NCBI RefSeq assembly: GCF_009455625.1
Contig: NZ_QPEQ01000001.1
Location: 868,001-932,000 of the forward strand
DNA length: 64,000 nucleotides
Direction of reading: 5' to 3'
DNA from: Paraburkholderia bonniea
Lineage (GTDB): Bacteria > Pseudomonadota > Gammaproteobacteria > Burkholderiales > Burkholderiaceae
This document shows, piece after piece, positions 1-18,352 of the stretch (position 1 is its first letter; each line of letters opens with the position of its first letter). The notes under the pieces are model-generated. The model saw only the letters and a program-made list of their open reading frames with translations. It did no database searches and had not been told where the DNA came from. Both the position numbers and the translations under genes were made by a program.

Positions 1-1754
1 AAGCGCTTGGATATGCCGCGATCAGCCGAAAAACGGCACCATTGCTGCCCGACGAGGTTATCCAGCAGGCGGATAACGGCGCGGTAGTGGTGACGTTTCG
101 CCCGCTTGGTAAGCGTGACCCTGAGCGCACCGTTAAAAAAATCCATGCGGCTGAGCGATTTTCGTGGATCACCGGCACGCATGTCATTGCTTACGGGCTG
201 GAAACGGATTCGCCGCTGGCGCCGCTGATTTTGTGGGATATCGCGCATGCGCTCAAAGAGGGCGGCTTGATTTCTGTCTATAACGATGCGATCAGCGAGT
301 CATATTTATTGCGTGATTATTTCCGGCTTGGGCTGGAAATAGTCGAGCAATCGGCGTCGGGCATTGTTTTCAGAAAATTTGCGCCGCTTGCGGCTGAGCG
401 TGACAGTGGTCTTGATTCATGGACTTTCGGGATTCCCGTTGGCCCGGAAGATGCGACGTTATTGAATGCGGTGGTCAAGCGCATTCTTGAGCTGGATATC
501 GAACACAAGGAAATTCTGCTGTGTGGCCGGCCGGGGGACAATTTTGCCTATCTGGACCAGGTGCGCATTGTGGGTGAAGACATTACTGCGCCCCCGGTTC
601 AGATTTGCGCGAAGAAAAACCGTCTGGCACTCGAAGCGAAACATCCTAATTTGTGCATCATTCACGACCGGGTTTTTTTGCCATCTGATTTTGGCGATGT
701 CGTGCGGCGCTTTGGCGATTGCTATCCGCTGACCACGCTGCAAAGTGTCTTTTTTGATGATCGCTATAACCTGGTGCCGCGCCGTTATTCCGATTACGGT
801 ATTTCGCACCGGGTGCGGGGGCAAAACGAACGCGGTGTGATGCGCAATGAGGGCGTTGAAAGCCTGAGCGCATTTTCGCCGGGCATTCTGGCGCTGACGG
901 AAAGCGCGGGGTTTTATGGCGCGAATGCATTGCGCTATGGCATGAGCAATTACCCGACCGGCAGCATGTATATCTGCAAAAAGTCGGTCTGGCTGCTGAG
1001 CCCGCAAAACGAAAATCTGCACTGGATCGAATTCGAAGATCTGGAACATGCGTTCCGCGCGTCTGACTACGGCATTCCGAGCCGCGTCAATCCTTATGGC
1101 ATTACCCAGTCTTTGATCTCGCGGCCGTTGCTGTCGCGTGCGACAGGCTCGTTTATCGAAAGCGCGCGCGGCCGGGCAAAACTGGTGCGCTCATGGACCG
1201 AAGTGTTGCCCATCAGCCGCAAGCCCGCGATCAAGGTGCCGGCTGACAAAGCGCTGGAAATGATGCACCGCTTCGCCAAAAAATATATTCCGCGTGAGAT
1301 CCAGATTGGTGTGCCGGTAGCGGCCGTGGAGCGCTCAGCGCAGCGTCTGCTTACCACCATCGATATTCTTTCGCGGGTGCGAGTGCCGGTGCAGAAAAAA
1401 GCATTGCGCGAATTTATTCAGGATTTTGGCAAGCAGATCGTGTTCGACCAGTTTCCGTTTTCATGGATCGAATACACGCTGCATCGCTTTATCGTGGACC
1501 GGGTGCATCCGGTCAAGGCGATGGTGGATGAGAACGAGATTTTGCTGAGCCACGTGGTTCTGCGGCCTAAAGGGCAGATTTTTTATCGCTCGCCTGATGA
1601 TTATTTTCAGAAGCGTTCGCTCAAAGTGTGGCTAGGCACATGGTGTTCTGCGCTTCATCTCTACCGGCGGCGGCGCGACGTGTTGTATCTGCAGGGCGGT
1701 TTGTTGTTTTACTTCCGCGCGTTGTTCAGAACCACGCCATTCAGGAAGCCATAG
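1..1754 (+). CDS. Capsule-locus protein with methyltransferase-like and GT-like parts (5' partial)
   Basis: The reading frame is open to base 1, so the start lies upstream; the TTG at 42 is internal. The first ~120 visible residues resemble the C-terminal half of a class I SAM methyltransferase (a stretch like 'ALKEGGLISVYND' followed by a hydrophobic final strand). The next part contains an 'AKKN...HDR' pattern seen in some GT-A-like glycosyltransferases. These assignments are by eye and I do not recognise the family with certainty. It lies one base from the next gene and upstream of wcbO-type capsule genes, so a role in building or modifying capsular glycan is inferred. No membrane segment is visible. 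Confidence 0.6.
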   Translation, partial: ALGYAAISRKTAPLLPDEVIQQADNGAVVVTFRPLGKRDPERTVKKIHAAERFSWITGTHVIAYGLETDSPLAPLILWDIAHALKEGGLISVYNDAISESYLLRDYFRLGLEIVEQSASGIVFRKFAPLAAERDSGLDSWTFGIPVGPEDATLLNAVVKRILELDIEHKEILLCGRPGDNFAYLDQVRIVGEDITAPPVQICAKKNRLALEAKHPNLCIIHDRVFLPSDFGDVVRRFGDCYPLTTLQSVFFDDRYNLVPRRYSDYGISHRVRGQNERGVMRNEGVESLSAFSPGILALTESAGFYGANALRYGMSNYPTGSMYICKKSVWLLSPQNENLHWIEFEDLEHAFRASDYGIPSRVNPYGITQSLISRPLLSRATGSFIESARGRAKLVRSWTEVLPISRKPAIKVPADKALEMMHRFAKKYIPREIQIGVPVAAVERSAQRLLTTIDILSRVRVPVQKKALREFIQDFGKQIVFDQFPFSWIEYTLHRFIVDRVHPVKAMVDENEILLSHVVLRPKGQIFYRSPDDYFQKRSLKVWLGTWCSALHLYRRRRDVLYLQGGLLFYFRALFRTTPFRKP

Positions 1755-1755
1755 C

Positions 1756-2391
1756 ATGCACATGATTAGTTTTCCGGCCAGCACCTGGCGTGGTGAGCGT
1801 CAGGCGAGCATCGGCTTTGCGCAGCATGTGGCGGCCAGCCACGTTCATCAGCCGGTGTCGATTCTGGCTGACGCGGCCACGATCGTCGCGCAGCCGCCGT
1901 TTGAACAAAACCCTTTGCTGCTGGTTGAAGTGCCGTTTCGCACGTGGATCAAAAGCGATCTGATTGAAGATGGCGTGCTGGATATCGAACAAGTGCGGCA
2001 CGCGTGCAGTGCGTTTCCCGCGAACAGCATCGTGGTGCTGGATGCCACTGGGTTCAAGCCAGAGATCATCGTGCATGCGCTGGCCCAGGCGCGGATCGGG
2101 TTGTATGCGCTCGAGCGCTGGCCTGCTGTGTTCATGCTGATTAGCGACGACACCCAGTTGTTCCAGGTGGCCCAGCCGTTATCCAGCGCGTTTTACTTGC
2201 AGCCGTCGATTTTCTCGCCGTCGATGATGCAGCGTGCCGTTAAACGGATCGCTTCGGATGCTTCCAGCCTGAGGCTCTTTGGCCGGAGCATGGGCTCCAT
2301 CGCCAATTTCGTGCGGCGCTGGCGAACACGCCGCACCGAAGCGCACGAGCAAAAACTCAAACGCGAACGCGGCTGGCTATGGGATGACTGA
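1756..2391 (+). CDS. Hypothetical capsule-locus protein
   Basis: This 211-residue soluble protein starts one base after the previous stop, so the two genes are almost certainly cotranscribed. I do not recognise a domain. It ends in a basic, tryptophan-containing tail. There is no signal peptide and no clear membrane segment. Base composition is like the neighbours. Its position between a putative glycan-modifying enzyme and wcbO suggests a role in capsule assembly, which is inference only. Confidence 0.6.
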   Translation: MHMISFPASTWRGERQASIGFAQHVAASHVHQPVSILADAATIVAQPPFEQNPLLLVEVPFRTWIKSDLIEDGVLDIEQVRHACSAFPANSIVVLDATGFKPEIIVHALAQARIGLYALERWPAVFMLISDDTQLFQVAQPLSSAFYLQPSIFSPSMMQRAVKRIASDASSLRLFGRSMGSIANFVRRWRTRRTEAHEQKLKRERGWLWDD

Positions 2392-2457
2392 TGCCGCCAG
2401 GGGGGTGCGCTGCATGTGCGCGAATCCGCCCGGCCGCTGGTGTTTCAGGCATCGAAT

Positions 2458-2480
2458 GCAGGCCTCGAGTCGAGGCCTGC
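2458..2480 (+). terminator. Perfect 11-bp inverted repeat, possible terminator
   Basis: Arms GCAGGCCTCGA and TCGAGGCCTGC are perfect complements around one base and can fold into a 9-bp stem. The following sequence is T-rich but has no clean T-run. It is followed by short direct repeats (TTCGTTGCTT twice, AGTCACTT twice) up to about 2530. It may separate the upstream gene pair from wcbO. Confidence 0.35.
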
Positions 2481-2588
2481 GCTGTTGCTTCGTTACTTCG
2501 TTGCTTAGTCACTTAGTCACTTCGTTGCTTCCCGTGAGCAAAGTCAGGCAACTGGTTTTGTCTTCAGCTTAAACATGACTGCCGCTTC

Positions 2589-4001
2589 ATGAGACGTTCT
2601 TTTCTGCTTCTACAAGGTCCGGCTTCTCCGTTTTTTTCCGCGCTGGCGCAGCGGCTGGCAGAGCACGGGCACCGGGTCAGCCGGGTCAACTTTTGCGGCG
2701 GCGATCGGGCTGTGGCAGGGGCGATGCCGCGTGCTGAGCAACATGACTACCGTGGCCCGCTCGCGCACCTGGGTGCCTGGTATGACGCGTTGCTTGAGGC
2801 TGGTGAGATTACGGACGTGTTGATGTTTGGCGACTGCCGTCCGGTGCATCAGCCGATGCATGCGGTGGCGCAGGCGCGTGGCGTGCAGGTGCATGTATTC
2901 GAGGAAGGTTATGTGCGCTCGCACTGGATCACGCTGGAGCATGGTGGTGTGAACGGGCGCTCGTCGTTGCCGCGCGAGGCGGCCTGGTATCTGCGCCAGC
3001 GCGCGCATTTGCCGCCAGCGCGCGCTGGCGAGCCGACCGGCTACCGCATGACGGTGCGTGCGCTGCATGATCTGCGTTACCGGGCCGCCAATGCCTGCTT
3101 CATGCTGCGCTTTCCGCATTACCAGACCCACCGGCCGCGCAATGGCTTGATCGAATATGCGGCGCTGGCGTGGCGAGTGGTGCAGCAACGGCGTTTTCGC
3201 CAGCACGCGCAACGGGTTATGCATGAGCTGCTGGGCACGCATCAGCCGTATTACCTGTTTCCGCTGCAGCTCGATTCCGATGCGCAGATTCTCACGCACT
3301 CGCCGTTTGCTGATATGGGGCAGGCGCTGCGAGTCGTGCTTGGTTCATTCGCTCGTCATGCGCCGCGCGAGAGCTTGCTGCTGGTGAAGAGCCATCCGCT
3401 CGAAACCGGGCTGATCAACTATCGCCGCGTCGCGCAGAACGTGGCGCGCGAACTGGGGGTGGCGGAGCGTCTGCGGTTCATTGACGCGGGCCATTTGCCG
3501 ACCTTGCTCGAAAACGCGCGCGGGGTGGTGCTGATTAACAGCACGGTGGGACTATCGGCGCTGCATCACCGGCGTCCGCTGATGGCGCTGGGCAATGCGA
3601 TTTATGGCCTTGATGGGCTGACCTGGCGCGGCGCGCTGGATGACTTCTGGTGCAACGCGGGGCCGCCGGATATGGCGCTGTATCAGGCTTTCCTCGATTA
3701 CGTGCTGCATCGCACGCAGATCAATGGCGACTTCTATACGCAGAGCGGTATTGCGCTGGCGCTGCCACAGGTCGTACAACGGCTGGAACATGTGCAGCGC
3801 GCGGATAGTGCGATGGCGGGGGCGGTGGTCGAGGCTGTGGTGGAAGTAGCGGGAGTAGCGGGAGTAGCAGAAGTAGCGGGAGTAGTGGAAATAGCAGAAG
3901 TAGTGGAAACAGCAGAAACAGCAGAAACAGCAGAAACAGCAGAAACAGCAGAAACGGTGGAACCCGTTGAATCACGCCGTCTCGCGGTGGATCTCCTATG
4001 A
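2589..4001 (+). CDS. wcbO: KpsS/WcbO-type capsular polysaccharide Kdo transferase
   Basis: This 470-residue protein opens with 'FLLLQGPASPFFSALAQRL' and continues with a 'NFCGGDR' segment, both typical of KpsS proteins. KpsS adds the first beta-Kdo to the phosphatidylglycerol anchor of group 2-type capsules at the inner membrane. The 'VFEEGYVRSHWITLE' and 'VKSHPLE' segments are also characteristic. The family is usually about 390-400 residues; the extra C-terminus here is a tripeptide-repeat tail encoded by a 9-bp tandem repeat (about 3838-3957). The stop overlaps the next ATG (ATGA at 3998), so the pair is translationally coupled. The symbol follows the Burkholderia pseudomallei capsule I order wcbO-P-Q-R. 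Confidence 0.85.
   Translation: MRRSFLLLQGPASPFFSALAQRLAEHGHRVSRVNFCGGDRAVAGAMPRAEQHDYRGPLAHLGAWYDALLEAGEITDVLMFGDCRPVHQPMHAVAQARGVQVHVFEEGYVRSHWITLEHGGVNGRSSLPREAAWYLRQRAHLPPARAGEPTGYRMTVRALHDLRYRAANACFMLRFPHYQTHRPRNGLIEYAALAWRVVQQRRFRQHAQRVMHELLGTHQPYYLFPLQLDSDAQILTHSPFADMGQALRVVLGSFARHAPRESLLLVKSHPLETGLINYRRVAQNVARELGVAERLRFIDAGHLPTLLENARGVVLINSTVGLSALHHRRPLMALGNAIYGLDGLTWRGALDDFWCNAGPPDMALYQAFLDYVLHRTQINGDFYTQSGIALALPQVVQRLEHVQRADSAMAGAVVEAVVEVAGVAGVAEVAGVVEIAEVVETAETAETAETAETAETVEPVESRRLAVDLL
3838..3957 (+). repeat. 9-bp in-frame tandem repeat in wcbO tail
   Basis: About thirteen degenerate 9-bp units encode Val-Ala-Gly, Val-Val-Glu and finally five identical Thr-Ala-Glu tripeptides. 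The unit length is a multiple of three, so expansion changes tail length without breaking the frame. Confidence 0.85.
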
Positions 4002-4801
4002 AAACCGATGCCGCTTCACGCCATGCCGCGCCGCGTCATATTGTGATTACCGGTGCCAGCGCGGGCCTTGGCTACGCGCTGGCGCTGGCGTATGCGGCAC
4101 CCGGTGTGGTGCTGGGGCTGTTGGGGCGCGATGCCGTCCGGCTTGACGCGTGTGCCGCGCAGTGCCGCGCGCGTGGGGCGCTCACCGTCACAGCGTGTAT
4201 CGACGTGCGCGATGCACTGGCGGTGCAAAACTGGCTCTGGCATTTCGATGACGCGCATCCAGTCGATCTCCTGCTCGCCAACGCCGGGGTGGCGCACACG
4301 CTGGCGGCTCCCGGCGACTGGGAAGACCTCGCGTGCATCGAGACGCTGCTCAGAGTGAATTTCGCCGGCGCGCTGCATGCGGTCTTGCCGTTGGCTGGGC
4401 GGATGCGCCTGCGCGGTGCAGGACAGATCGCGCTGGTGAGTTCGCTGGCGGCGTTGCGCGGGATGGCGCTATCGCCCGCGTATTGCGCGAGCAAGGCGGC
4501 ACTCAGCGTATGGGCTGAGGCGATGCGGCCGTTGCTGGCATGCGAAGGCGTGCGCCTGACGCTGATCTTGCCCGGCTTCGTGCAAACCGCGATGAGCGAG
4601 CGTTTCCCTGCAAGCAAGCCCTGGTTGTGGCCAGCCGATAAAGCCGCGCAGCATATCCGCCGCAAGCTGGCAGCAGGCTGCGCGGAAATTGCGTTTCCGT
4701 GGCCGCTCGCGTGGGGGATGCGTCTGCTGGCGCTCTTGCCTGTGACGCTGGCCGATGCGCTGCTCGCCCGTTCGTATTGGCCAGGCCAGAAGAGGCGCTG
4801 A
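3998..4801 (+). CDS. wcbP: Short-chain dehydrogenase/reductase (WcbP-like)
   Basis: This 267-residue protein is a classical SDR. The nucleotide-binding motif TGASAGLG is at residues 18-25, the NAG motif at 95-97, Ser at 148-149, and the catalytic Tyr162-x3-Lys166 in 'YCASK'. A hydrophobic C-terminus could contact the membrane. It is coupled to wcbO by an ATGA overlap and lies 29 bases before the sulfatase-like gene. In the known Burkholderia capsule I locus an SDR occupies this position. Given the PKS and alpha-oxoamine synthase downstream, reduction of a 3-keto lipid intermediate is a reasonable inferred role; a sugar substrate is the alternative. Confidence 0.85.
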   Translation: MKTDAASRHAAPRHIVITGASAGLGYALALAYAAPGVVLGLLGRDAVRLDACAAQCRARGALTVTACIDVRDALAVQNWLWHFDDAHPVDLLLANAGVAHTLAAPGDWEDLACIETLLRVNFAGALHAVLPLAGRMRLRGAGQIALVSSLAALRGMALSPAYCASKAALSVWAEAMRPLLACEGVRLTLILPGFVQTAMSERFPASKPWLWPADKAAQHIRRKLAAGCAEIAFPWPLAWGMRLLALLPVTLADALLARSYWPGQKRR

Positions 4802-4830
4802 ATGTCCCCGCAGCCGCAACGGAAGGCAAG

Positions 4831-6962
4831 ATGAGCACGGTGAGCACGATAGCCGCCACGCCGCTCGCGGCTTCCTCTGGCGTATTGCCGCTGGGGGGCG
4901 CGGGTGGATGCGGCGTATTCAGCTCAGGTAGCGCATGCGCGGCGCAGGCTTTGCCGCTTCCGTCTCTTCTGCTGCCTCTACTGCCTCTGCTGCTTTTGCT
5001 GCTGCTCACGGTTGCGCTGAGCCTCGCAGCCGATGCGCTGGCTGCGCCGCGTCCCGCCTGGAGGCGGCGGCCGCTCGCGGCGCTGGCGCTGCACGCGTGT
5101 GGTGTGTCTTGCATCGTGCTGGTCTGGCTGCTGGCGAGTGCCCGGCCAGTCTTTAGCGTGGGCGCGACGCTCGCGCTAACCGGCCTGATGGTCGCGGTCA
5201 GCAATGCCAAGCACGCGGCGTTGCGCGAGCCGTTTGTGTTTACCGATCTCAGCTTGTTTAGCCAGCTCTTTGCTCATCCCCGTTTGTATCTGCCATTCCT
5301 GAGCGGGCGCACGGTGCTGGCCGCGAGCGTGGGCGGGGTGTTGCTGGCGCTGCTCTTCGTCTTCGATCCATCACGCAGTGGCTACCGTACTGGCGGCGTC
5401 GCGCTGGCGGCTGGGCTGTGTCTGGGCGTGGCGTATGGGCTGGCGGCGCGCTTGCCGTTGTCGCTTGATCCCGCTGCCGATCAGCAGCGCTGTGGTTTTT
5501 TCGCGGTGTTCGCAGCGTATTTGCTCAATGGCTTGCGGCCTGCTACGTGGCGTGCGATGCGCGCGGCGCTCGCCACTAGTCCGTTTGCGGCAGGCGCGCC
5601 GTCGGCCTCGGCTCAGCCGGATGTGATTCTGGTGCAAAGCGAATCATTCTTTGATCCGCGTCGCTTGAGTGACGCGATCCGGCCATCCGTGCTGGCGCAG
5701 TTCGATGCCGTGCGGCGCGAAGCATTTAGCTATGGCCCGTTGCAGGTTCCTGCGTGGGGCGCCAATACGATGCGCACGGAATTCGCGGTGCTGAGCGGCC
5801 TGCCACCGTCGCGCCTTGGCTATGCGCGTTTTTATCCGTATGCGTTCGTGCGCCGCGCGGGGGCTTCGCTAGCGGCGTGGTTTCGGCGCGGGGGGTATCG
5901 CACACTGGCGTTGCATCCGTATTACGGCGATTTCTTTGGCCGGGACCGGGTGCTGCCGCTGCTTGGCTTCGAGCGTTTCAGCGATCTGCGCGCGTTTGCG
6001 GCGGCGGCGCATGCCGGGCCTTATGTGGCTGATGCCGCCGTGGCGCAGGCGATCATCGAGGCGCTTGATGGGGTGCCTGGGGTGCCTGGTGCTGAGGCGG
6101 TGCCAGGCGTGGCGTTCGGGGCGGTGGCTGACCAACCTGCGCTGATTTTCGCGCTGACGATGGAAAACCACGGCCCGCTGCATCTCGAAGCCGTCGAGCC
6201 AGGCGAAGCCGCGGCGTTTCATACGCTCGGTGAAGCACCGGGGTGGCATGAGTTGACCGCTTATCTGCGTCATCTGGCGCATGCCGACGCGATGATCGGC
6301 ACCCTTGTGGCTTACCTGCGCACACGGCCGCGCCAGACGGTGCTGTGTTTTTATGGAGATCACGTGCCCGCGCTGCCGGGTATCTTTGGCGCTTTCGACG
6401 TGCAACCGGTGGAGAGCGAGTACTTCATCTGGCGCAATTTTGGCGCGCCTTCCAGTACTTCTTTGTGCGCTTCTTTTAGTGCTTGCCAGACGTTGTCCGC
6501 CGATTCGCTGGGCCGTGTGCTCCGCCAGGCGCTGAGCGATGTTAGTGACGCTAGCGATGTTAGTGACGTTAGTGATGCGGGTGACGTTAGCGATGCCGGT
6601 GACGTTAGTGATGCGGGTGCCGTTAGTGATGCCGGTGACGTTAGTGATACCAGTGCAGTTAGTGATGCCGGTGACGTCAGCGATACCAGCGCCGCTAGTG
6701 ATGCCGGTGACGTTAGTGATGCGGGTGACGTTAGCGATGCCGGTGACGTTAGTGATGCGGGTGCCGTTAGTGATGCCGGTGACGTTAGTGATACCAGTGC
6801 AGTTAGTGATGCCGGTGACGTCAGCGATACCAGCGCCGCTAGTGATGCCGGTGGCGCTAGCGACGTTAGCCATGCCAGCGCCACCAGCCAACCCGGCCCA
6901 GCCAGCCAACCCCGCCACGCTACGGCAGCCCATGCGCCGCAGGCGGACACAACACACAAATC

Positions 6963-6966
<4 letters not shown>
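4831..6966 (+). CDS. wcbQ: LTA-synthase-like membrane sulfatase (WcbQ-like)
   Basis: I chose ATG 4831 (711 residues) because GGAAGG lies just upstream; a longer frame begins inside wcbP. About five N-terminal membrane segments are followed by a periplasmic alkaline-phosphatase/sulfatase fold. It has 'VILVQSESFFD' (metal and nucleophile region), 'GANTMRTEF', 'TMENHGPLHL' and 'FYGDHVPALPG', as in LTA synthases and phosphoglycerol or phosphoethanolamine transferases. It probably moves a phospho-alcohol group onto the capsule or its lipid. The last ~110 residues are a Ser-Asp-Ala-Gly-Val repeat made of two perfect tandem 147-base blocks, absent from normal family members. The stop overlaps the PKS start (ATGA at 6963). 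Confidence 0.8.
6563..6853 (+). repeat. Two perfect tandem copies, 144-bp period, in wcbQ
   Basis: Bases 6563-6709 and 6707-6853 are identical over 147 bases. Each copy is itself made of smaller units encoding Asp-Val-Ser-Asp-Ala-Gly. The period adds exactly 48 residues. Perfect identity, including third positions, points to a recent duplication. Confidence 0.9.
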
Positions 6967-15736
<8,770 letters not shown>

Positions 15737-15740
<4 letters not shown>

Positions 15741-15946
15741 CTGAAGGGTTAGCGGATTCAACGGCTCTGGCAGCGCTGAGCGGGCCAGGGCAGGTGGGAG
15801 AGGCGAGTGAGGCCCAGGCGCAGGTGGCGGCGCTGGCGGCGCAGCATGCGCTTGATGTGGACGCACCTGCGTTGACCCAGGCGGTGCAAGCAGCACAAAC
15901 GGTAAGCACCAGCCCAGCCCGGGCACCACTCGCAAAGGATGATTGA
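15737..15946 (+). other. Out-of-frame coding-like extension after the PKS stop
   Basis: In the frame beginning at 15737, one base off the PKS frame, 69 codons stay open to a TGA at 15944. The translation is Ala-, Gln- and Val-rich and coding-like. A run of six G (15726-15731) lies just before the PKS stop; a seventh G would fuse this stretch to the PKS C-terminus. It may be a decayed or slippage-dependent tail, or chance. Confidence 0.35.
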
Positions 15947-16128
15947 TGCCATCACCCAGCGTTATTTCAGGCTGCGTTTGCGGCACAGACGGTGAGCACC
16001 AGCCCAGCCCCGGCACCACTCGCAAAGGATGATTGATGCCATCACCCAGCGTTATTTCAGGCTGCGTTTGCGGCACAAGCGGTAAGCACCAGCCCAGCCC
16101 GGGCACAACCTGCAAAGGATGATTGATG
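15901..16128 (+). repeat. 90-bp tandem repeat (2.5 copies) between PKS and oxoamine synthase
   Basis: Units begin at 15901, 15991 and 16081; the first two are almost identical and the third is partial. Each unit carries AAAGGA followed by ATTGATGCC, that is a Shine-Dalgarno-like site and an ATG. The ATGs at 15946 and 16036 each open a 28-codon ORF closing with TGA (16030-16032 and 16120-16122) inside the next unit's site. No function is known. Confidence 0.85.
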
Positions 16129-16232
16129 CCGCTCCGCACCATGCATCGCGGCTGACTGCTGACTTGACGGCCCGTTTGGCAAATCAGTTAACTATTTACC
16201 CAGCAACCCACCGACCCCCTATCGGACACCTT

Positions 16233-17561
16233 ATGGAATTCACCGCAGAGCAGCGCCAGGCCTTCGCCGCACGCGCGTTGCAACGCCAGCTCGAACGCGT
16301 CAGCGGCGCTACGGCCAGTGCATCCGCATCCGCACCCATCCCCCAAGCCACTGAACCCGATGCCCGCTGCCGCTTCGACACCATGCCGAAGTACCAGCAA
16401 GTCGCGTTGATGCGTCAAATGGGCCAGGCGTTCCAGGTCGAATCGCCATTTTTCCGCGTGCATGAAGGCATGGCAGGCGCGACGACGCAGATCGCAGGCC
16501 AGACCTATCTGAATTACGCGAACTACAACTACCTCGGCCTCGCCAGCGATCCACTGGTGTGCGAACGCGCCCATGCCGCACTCGAGCAATACGGCACCTC
16601 GGCCAGCGCCAGCCGGATGGTGGCGGGCGAGCGCCCGGTGCAGCGCGAACTCGAACAGGCGCTGGCCGCGTTCTATGAAACCGCTGATTGCGTGACGCTG
16701 GTCAGCGGCCATGCGACGAACGTCACGGTGATCGGCGCGCTATTCGGCCCAGGTGACCTGATCGTGCATGACGCGCTGGCGCACAACAGCATCGTCCAAG
16801 GCGCGCAGCTTAGCGGCGCGCGGCGCTTGAGCTTCGCGCACAACGACTGGCAGGCGCTCGATGCGCTGCTGCACCGGGTGCGCGGCGAATACCAGCGGGT
16901 GCTGATTGCGATCGAAGGGCTGTACAGCATGGATGGCGATCTGCCCGATCTGGCGCGTTTCGTTGAAGTCAAGCAACGCCACGCGGCCTTTCTGCTGGTG
17001 GACGAAGCCCACTCGCTGGGCGTGCTCGGCGCAACGGGCCGTGGCCTGCGCGAGCTGGCGCAAGTGCCCGCGTCAGCGGTCGATATCTGGATGGGCACGC
17101 TGAGCAAAACACTTGCGGGCTGCGGCGGGTTTATCGCGGGCAGCCAACCGTTGATCGACATCCTGCGTCATCTCGCCCCCGGATTTCTGTATAGCGTCGG
17201 GCTCGCTCCCGTGCTGGCAGCGGCTTCGCTGGCGGCGCTGGAGCGCTTGCAGGCGGAGCCACAGCGCGTCGTCACGCTGCGTCAGCGCAGCCAGCAGTTT
17301 TTGCACGAGGCCCGCGCGGCTGGGCTCGATACCGGCACCAGCGCTGGCTATGCCGTCGTGCCAGTGCTCACGGGCAGTTCGCTGAAAGCCGCGCAGTGGG
17401 CCAATGCGCTGTTCGAAGAAGGGATTAACGTGCAGCCGGTGTTTTATCCCGCTGTCGAAGAAAAGGCCGCACGTCTGCGCTTTTTTATCTGCGCCACGCA
17501 TGAACCGCAGCAGATTAGCCAAACCGTTGCCGCTTTGGCGCGGCTGGCGCGCGGCGCATGA
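16233..17561 (+). CDS. PLP-dependent alpha-oxoamine synthase (AONS/SPT-like) of the capsule locus
   Basis: From ATG 16233 the protein is 442 residues; an upstream in-frame ATG at 16119 lies in the 90-bp repeat, and neither has a strong ribosome site. It is a fold-type I PLP enzyme. It has 'YNYLGLASDP', the cofactor-contact 'DEAHSLGVLGATGRG', and the Schiff-base Lys292 in 'GTLSKTLAG'. Members condense an acyl-thioester with a small amino acid, releasing CO2. Lying directly after a thioesterase-less PKS, it probably takes the acyl chain from the PKS ACP and releases a 2-amino-3-ketone. The Burkholderia capsule I locus has a related gene among wcbS/wcbT; I am not sure which name applies. It is coupled to the next gene by ATGA at 17558. 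Confidence 0.85.
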   Translation: MEFTAEQRQAFAARALQRQLERVSGATASASASAPIPQATEPDARCRFDTMPKYQQVALMRQMGQAFQVESPFFRVHEGMAGATTQIAGQTYLNYANYNYLGLASDPLVCERAHAALEQYGTSASASRMVAGERPVQRELEQALAAFYETADCVTLVSGHATNVTVIGALFGPGDLIVHDALAHNSIVQGAQLSGARRLSFAHNDWQALDALLHRVRGEYQRVLIAIEGLYSMDGDLPDLARFVEVKQRHAAFLLVDEAHSLGVLGATGRGLRELAQVPASAVDIWMGTLSKTLAGCGGFIAGSQPLIDILRHLAPGFLYSVGLAPVLAAASLAALERLQAEPQRVVTLRQRSQQFLHEARAAGLDTGTSAGYAVVPVLTGSSLKAAQWANALFEEGINVQPVFYPAVEEKAARLRFFICATHEPQQISQTVAALARLARGA

Positions 17562-18280
17562 CAGCGCTCAATAGCGCGGCCGCGCTGCGCTTTCGCCCTG
17601 CCTGGCCCACAGACGCCGCCGCTTGCGCACCGCTGATGTTCGCCTCTGGCGCACGGGAGTTTCGTTACTGGCTCGGCGAACCCGACGCCGCATGCCACGC
17701 GTTTTTACGCCACGCGTTTGCACAGGCACAGGGGCGCTTTTCGTGGCGCTGGCATCACGTGGCATTGAACCCGGATGGCGCAATAGTGGGCCTGATGGGG
17801 GTGTATCCAGGCAGCGCGTGGCACGGCGTGGATGACTTGCGGATCGCATGGCGCTTGCTGCGCAGCTTTGGCCTGCGGCGCGCGCCCGCGATGATGCGGC
17901 GCGGGTTGGTTTTGCAACGCGAACTGCCCGCGCCCGGGCGGCGCGAATGGCTGTTGGCGCATTGCGCGACCCGTGAAGATTGCCGGGGTAGCGGAGTGTT
18001 TAGCGCGCTGTTTGCGTCATGGCTGAGTGATGCCGCGCTGGCAGCACCGGCTTCGGCCTCGCTAGGCGCAATGAAACGGTTTGCACCCGATGGCCCAGGT
18101 GAGCGGCCTCACGGTCATGAACCGCAACTGGTGCTGGATGCGCTGTGCAGCGAGACCCGCGTGCGCTCGCTGTACCACCGCCTCGGCTTCGTGGAATTGC
18201 CTAAGCAAGACGGCGGGCGCTCAGCGCAACTGCCGCCCGCACTGGCCTCGGTACGGATGCGCTTCGCGCCGTGCGCTTGA
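17558..18280 (+). CDS. GNAT-like acyltransferase of the capsule locus
   Basis: This 240-residue protein has a GNAT-like acetyl-CoA binding segment, 'CATREDCRGSGVFSALFASW', preceded by a mixed alpha/beta N-terminal half and followed by 'RSLYHRLGFVELP', the usual GNAT C-terminal strand. The start overlaps the previous stop (ATGA). Position suggests N-acylation of the amine made by the preceding PLP enzyme, or acetylation of capsule sugar; both are inferences. It is the last gene of the coupled block. Confidence 0.7.
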   Translation: MTALNSAAALRFRPAWPTDAAACAPLMFASGAREFRYWLGEPDAACHAFLRHAFAQAQGRFSWRWHHVALNPDGAIVGLMGVYPGSAWHGVDDLRIAWRLLRSFGLRRAPAMMRRGLVLQRELPAPGRREWLLAHCATREDCRGSGVFSALFASWLSDAALAAPASASLGAMKRFAPDGPGERPHGHEPQLVLDALCSETRVRSLYHRLGFVELPKQDGGRSAQLPPALASVRMRFAPCA

Positions 18281-18303
18281 CGACACTTGAAGACCTTTGA
18301 AGA

Positions 18304-18319
18304 CCCAGCGTGCGCTGGG
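18304..18319 (+). terminator. 7-bp hairpin at the end of the capsule block
   Basis: CCCAGCG and CGCTGGG pair around TG, 24 bases after the GNAT stop. There is no T-run, so it could be a weak or Rho-assisted end. Confidence 0.3.
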
Positions 18320-18352
18320 CGTCACCCGACGCCACAGCGCGGAGGGTGCGCT

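Noticed and set aside
15901..16128. CRISPR array
   Set aside because: The 90-bp units are contiguous near-identical tandem repeats with no spacers and no cas genes nearby.
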